From Juglans regia (taxonomy: Eukaryota; Streptophyta; Magnoliopsida; Fagales; Juglandaceae): DNA of 64,000 nt. Both the position numbers and the translations under genes were made by a program. The stretch spans positions 31,819,370 to 31,883,369 of the forward strand of contig NC_049904.1 in the NCBI RefSeq assembly GCF_001411555.2, in the 5' to 3' direction. Below the pieces are notes generated by a model that ran no database searches, was not told the DNA's origin, and saw only the letters and a program-made list of their open reading frames with translations. Positions 59,465 to 64,000 of this stretch are shown in pieces; positions within the stretch are counted from its first letter, which is position 1, and every line of letters starts with the position of its first letter.

Positions 59465-61422
59465 CTAAGCTTTTGAACTACCACCATGATCCCTCTCAAC
59501 ATGCTCCACAAGAGAAACTGGATCACGAAATCCTCTACTACACTTTGGGCAGACATCAATTGTCACCTTCTTCACCCCAGTTCGGCTGCTACTCGTTTCA
59601 TGGACTTTCTCCACATGCTCCACCAAACTTGTGACCGAGGAGAACTTCGCACTACACTGTGGGCACTCTTCTTGTCCAACTCCACCGCTACTGCTACTGC
59701 TGCTGCTCTGTCCCATCCCATCCCTTGCAATCTGCAACTTTTGACTTAATTCAGTGCTCAATTTTGCCATACCTGCTTCAGCCGAGGCTCGAACTGTTGA
59801 AGCTGCATTAAGAAAGCTTGTAGTCCACTTGGAGGAAGATGATGTGGGAGCTCGGTTGGGTTTTGACTCTTCTTTTCTACTCCTACTTAAAAGACTCCTA
59901 AATGGAAAACCTGCTTCTGGCTTCTTTGGTCCAGAACATTTGTGGTCAGGTCCAAATCTGTGCTTCAAACAATGGTCTACCATACAGTCCCTGCACTTGA
60001 TTGTGTTGGAGAATGTTAGGATCTCTCTGCAACCAGGGACGGGGCACTTCTTCTTCTTTGTCACTTTCTCAAAATTTGACGGGTCACACTCAGTATTGAC
60101 ATGTGTCTCCCAAGTAATGTTTGGGTCTTCATCAGGAATTAGCCGAACTCCTTTAGCACAGAGAGGGCAGATAACAACAGTGACATCCTCTCTGTCAGCT
60201 TTTGGACAACTGTGTTTAATGTAGCTACGATGCTCCAAACAGAAAACCTGTTAAAAATGCCATATTTTAGTAGCAGGTACCAATATTTATTTTTATTGGC
60301 ACTGGGTGTCTGGGAATAGCGTCCTGACTAATTTGATCCATAATTTGAGAAAATAGGCAGTGCAAGAGATCAATCCATAATTTGAGAAGATCAAGCAAAA
60401 AAAACATGAAATTACATGAGAAGCTAATAAAATCACATCGAAAACAGACATGAAGTAGCAACAATCAAATGCCACATAAGAAACTCGAAAAGATTCGGAA
60501 GATAGAAGTACACGTGAAAAATGAATTACTGGCTTAATCCGATTAGGGAGGATATAGAAATCAACAATAGCTATGGACTTAACCAGACTGAAATAAGGCT
60601 TGGTTTGTGAACTGAACCTGTTGGATGAGGGACAAAACCCAGTTCCTTTTGGCACTGGACCCAAGCCTTCTACAATACTAGCAGCCCTAAAGAAAAAGCT
60701 ATTTGATCAACGACATATATCTTCTGTAAAACTACCGTGAAATCAAAGCACTACAATGATTCCTTTCAGAATAAATGAATAATGGTCATAAGTTCATAAC
60801 CATAGCTCCCTATAAAAGAGAGACATCACTCCCACAAGCTGATCCAAATTGCCAAGTGAGAGTAAATTGAAAACATCGACCACTGACCGATGTGTGCATG
60901 TCATGTCGCTGGCCCAGTAGCCATGATTCCAAACTAGATACAACAACAATTTCATCCTACCACTTCACAGCGTTTCCGATAACCTCTCAACATGCTCCTA
61001 TTTCGAGGGTGATGCTATAAAATATGAAGACCAAAGAATCATGTAACAAAGCCTGAATGTTGGTAAGAGCAAGTGCCCATGTTTATTTGATCTAGCATTC
61101 TACAACAATAAGACATTGATCATTAAGCATTGGAATCAACCACTTCTAAGTCAGCCCCCGATATGAATTCTTTTTTCCCCAGTAATGTAACCAATCATAG
61201 TGGAGAATCTAACAAACTAGGAAATGAATTCAAATACAAAAGAACCTTAAAAGCTTAAATTTAAAAATCAAATTGAAAGCAAATTCAGACGCTGATTCGA
61301 GAAAGAAGAGAAAGTAGCTGTACCTGGCTGCAGCGATCGCATTTAAACGGCAAGAAATCGATCTGCTTGCAATCTTCGAAGGTGCAATGCTTCCCCAGAT
61401 CTGGGAATTGCGGAGTTCCCAT
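59465..61422 (-). CDS. SAP11: SAP11-type zinc finger protein (two AN1 and two C2H2 fingers)
   Basis: Two exons, 61,422-61,324 and 60,247-59,465, encode 293 residues. AN1 finger 1 shows the exact pattern C13-x4-C18-x9-C28-x2-C31-x4-C36-x2-H39-x5-H45-x-C47 and is split by the intron between C31 and C36. AN1 finger 2 starts [20 protein letters not shown] and ends [10 protein letters not shown] basic Ser-rich linker follows, then two C2H2 fingers: [22 protein letters not shown] and [22 protein letters not shown]. This two-AN1, two-C2H2 layout defines the SAP11/SAP13-like stress-associated proteins, related to animal ZFAND2. They are tied to abiotic stress and, by homology, to proteasome-associated protein quality control. 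All zinc ligands are intact. Order beside the EFR3-like gene matches Arabidopsis At2g41835. Confidence 0.97.
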
Positions 61423-62950
61423 CGGAATCCGATGCCTTCGGCCGCGTGAAAATGGAACAAACAAACGAAAACTAAATAAAAACTAAAGGAACAAAAAAAT
61501 CAGAAGTAAAAGTCGTCGTATGTAAAAAACCGAATAGATAGGGAGGGAATGGGAGTTTGAGTTTTCCCGGGAGTTGTTGGGGGATTCAGGAAAATTGGTT
61601 GTCGGGAAGCTTCCGCGTATATAGATGGAGGCCGTGGATTCGAGAATACAGTGGTTGGAATTGGAAGTCGTCCCAAATTCATCTAGACTTGATTATTTCA
61701 TTATCCTATTATTCCATTTCCGCTATATAAATTTGACCAATAATATCACATTTCTCTGATATTTTCCATTAATAAGAGAGGAGAGCGGCCTCCGTCCTTA
61801 TTCATTCAAGTAATTTTAAAATTTTGAAAATTAAAAAAAAAATGGTAATTGTCAGATACTAATGGTTGTGCTAAGTAATAATTTTTAATGTTATGTTTTA
61901 CATCTCGATTTTATTTTAGTCGTGCTATACATTATATTTATATTCGAGAAATACTATTTATCATTCTCACATTATATATCAATACATTATTTATTATTTT
62001 TATTCTTCTCTTTTAAATACATTTATTTACACATCAACATGTATTTAAATAGAAAAATAAAAACACAAATTACATATTAGTATATGATATAGGAGATGAT
62101 AAGGAAAATTTTTTTTAATAGTATATGTATATTTTACATGAAAAAAAAAAAATTAACAGTTCAAAAATCAGCAAGTACATTGGGCAAATCGAATCAATGA
62201 TATTTTATTATTTAATCGTCTGAATTGCATTGTTTGGAAGAGACAACCTATCTCATCTTCAAAACTATAGTTTCTAACATTTTTTGGACAATTTCTCTCG
62301 ATTTATAACGTCAAATGTTTTGTTTTTTTTCCAGTTTTTATATTTTCCTAGAAGGAATTTTCATAATGCATCCGGCTGTAGGGCAGACTACTCGACGTTT
62401 CTTTCTTCAAAATATTTCCTTTTAACAACAGATAATGAAAAAAACAAAAACCATGTTGACACTTCGATTACAAAATTATGATACCCTAAATCATGTCCAT
62501 CATGTATTGAGATGGTCAGACCTTCAAATCTGACTTGGGATTACAAGGTGGGGAAACTCATCACCCAATGCCTATATGAAAAACTGAAACAAATTATCCC
62601 AGAATTTTCTTGAAACCATATCAGAATAAATCCCTATAAAAACTTGGGGGTAGCCACACTAAAATAGTCAGGACCCATGTCATGACTCAAAAGAACATTC
62701 CACTTTTAACTCATCAAGGACCATCCAATTTTTTATGGCCAACATAGTGCAATGTCTGGATATAACCAAGAATTAAAGAACAAATATAGGCATAAAACCA
62801 TCCAACTCAAAAACTTTAAAAACAGTTAAAAAGAGTATAAAAAAAGAAACATACAATCCCTTAACTGAAATAGAAAGCATCTCTTTAACTAGAAACATAT
62901 ACTAAAAGAGGTCCTCTAACACCTCACTGCCGTTGTATCTAAACCCGGTC
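61423..62950. other. SAP11 promoter and RPS2 3' flank
   Basis: No further gene recognised. AT-rich sequence occupies 61,690-62,480. The final few hundred bases before 62,951 should include the 3' untranslated region of the ribosomal protein gene on minus. Confidence 0.6.
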
Positions 62951-63109
62951 TCAAGCCTCAACCCTCTCAGGCTCCTCTAGGATTAGCTTGCCGACTGGTT
63001 TTGCCAACAGATCTGTATGCTCTTGGAATGGAGACTTTACGAAGCGAGTTTCCCTCCAGAATTCGGGTGTAAGGAACCCATAGGTTTTCAGCAGGCAATC
63101 AAAAGTTGC
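62951..63109 (-). CDS. RPS2: 40S ribosomal protein S2 (uS5), last exon only
   Basis: The final exon (52 codons plus stop) follows a CCACAG acceptor at 63,110-63,111. It reads [20 protein letters not shown], then [18 protein letters not shown] and ends EEPERVEA. This is the conserved C-terminus of eukaryotic uS5, a small-subunit protein near the mRNA entry channel that aids decoding accuracy. The rest of the gene should lie upstream on minus, past the window edge. I found no earlier RPS2 exon in 63,112-64,000, so the last intron is at least about 0.85 kb. Position next to SAP11 fits Arabidopsis At2g41840. Confidence 0.92.
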   Translation of the reverse strand, partial: ATFDCLLKTYGFLTPEFWRETRFVKSPFQEHTDLLAKPVGKLILEEPERVEA

Positions 63110-64000
63110 CTGTGGAGAAAGAGAGAAAAAAAAAATCATGATCCATTTATTTATATATAGCACATTAGATCCTGTAAATTATCTTTCATGTCCCCAATTA
63201 GCATTTAAATGTTATTTGACAACACCCAGAAAATGAGGAAAAATTAGTATTTCTATGAGCAGAAGGTCCTATTGGTATCAATCAAATTAGTACTATGCTT
63301 GTAATAACAACCCGACTTCACTATTCTTACCAGTAAAACTTCTTGATTACCTATTAAAAAAAAACAGACTTCACTAACTGTTATATGAAATGCTACTGCA
63401 AAAGAAACTTAGAAAAAAACACCACTGGTACAAAAAGATAGCGATGCAGGGTAGCGATAGAAAGCATGGAGGAACTAAATGCCTCTATCTGCATACAAGA
63501 AAATGACGTGTAATAAAAAGTAGCATATTCAAGGCAGTAGTAATCCTTTCAAGAACTTAACCTGATAGTTCTCAATTGACAAAATATTTTTTTAGTCCAG
63601 AAAACAATTATGGCTGAGGAGCTTGATCTGATCATAATCTACTCGGATATCAACTAAAAGCTTTAAACTTTAGGTCTTCAGATCTTACTAAACCTATACA
63701 TTATTACAGGAAAAAGAAACTTCACAAAACTGAAGAATTCGTAATTTGAAGAGTGCAAACCACTGAACTGACTATGACGGAAACAGACTCTCTCAACCGT
63801 AAATCCAAGATTGCATATCAATGATATCACAGACAAGCGAAACCAAAACACATACAAATATAAGAACTTATAGGAAGTTAAAAAGATTAAAAACAGGGCT
63901 AATGCACAAATAGAGAATCAAATAGTCCATTCAATTTAAGCAAAAATGTATTAACAAAGTAATGCCCAGAATATCTCACACAAACTCCAGTGCCAGCCCT
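63110..64000 (-). other. RPS2 intron, continuing past the window
   Basis: No coding sequence was identified. The last 20 bases on minus (AGGGCTGGCACTGGA before GTTTGT) could be the end of an exon, but the residues do not convincingly match RPS2. Confidence 0.5.

Noticed and set aside
63970..64000. Possible penultimate RPS2 exon at the window edge
   Set aside because: The residues (RAGTG then GTTTGT) only weakly resemble the uS5 PRGAG region, and the exon that should join ATFDC is not between them.

Overview
The window is nuclear DNA of a woody eudicot. It is AT-rich, its genes have plant-type introns, and it is full of short inverted-repeat transposons. MITEs of the kind seen here (ends like GTTTGGA, interiors made of CTCAACTCA-type runs) are common in Fagales, so a Juglandaceae or oak/birch relative is my best guess. 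That is inference, not proof.

Layout. 1-11,100 holds no intact gene. It carries a decayed STY-type protein kinase broken by two MITEs (3.86-4.82 kb), a hAT-type element with a perfect 8-bp target duplication (5,624-6,263), and a Mutator-like element with a perfect 9-bp target duplication that has captured part of a VIN3-like (PHD-FNIII-VID) gene (8,178-10,260). 11,148-12,635 (minus) is an intact three-exon DUF642 cell-wall protein gene. 12.6-18 kb is intergenic with a further TIR element. From 17,990 to about 23.1 kb lies a non-autonomous CACTA-type element. It carries two exons of a soluble inorganic pyrophosphatase, with an Asp-to-Asn change in the catalytic signature, and a GC-rich block. 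It ends just upstream of an intact NAC transcription factor gene (23,148-25,078, plus). 25-37 kb is a gene desert of MITEs and AT repeats, ending in a G-box-rich tandem repeat.

37.8-64 kb is the conserved gene block. PXC3, an LRR receptor-like pseudokinase, is on plus (37,855-40,629). On minus are a 19-exon EFR3/SRL2-like plasma-membrane scaffold gene (45,690-57,713), a SAP11-type AN1/C2H2 zinc-finger gene (59,465-61,422), and the last exon of a 40S ribosomal protein S2 gene (62,951-63,109, continuing past the window). From memory this is the order of Arabidopsis At2g41820-At2g41830-At2g41835-At2g41840, so the block looks like preserved microsynteny. It is interrupted by an internally deleted copia element (about 41.5-44.2 kb) that abuts a cut-off NAC gene fragment.

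The intact genes do not form one pathway. They cover wall protein, transcription, receptor signalling, phosphoinositide-kinase anchoring, stress zinc finger and ribosome. The distinctive biology of the window is gene-fragment capture by two different DNA-transposon types, plus a record of nested insertions precise enough to read target-site duplications by eye.
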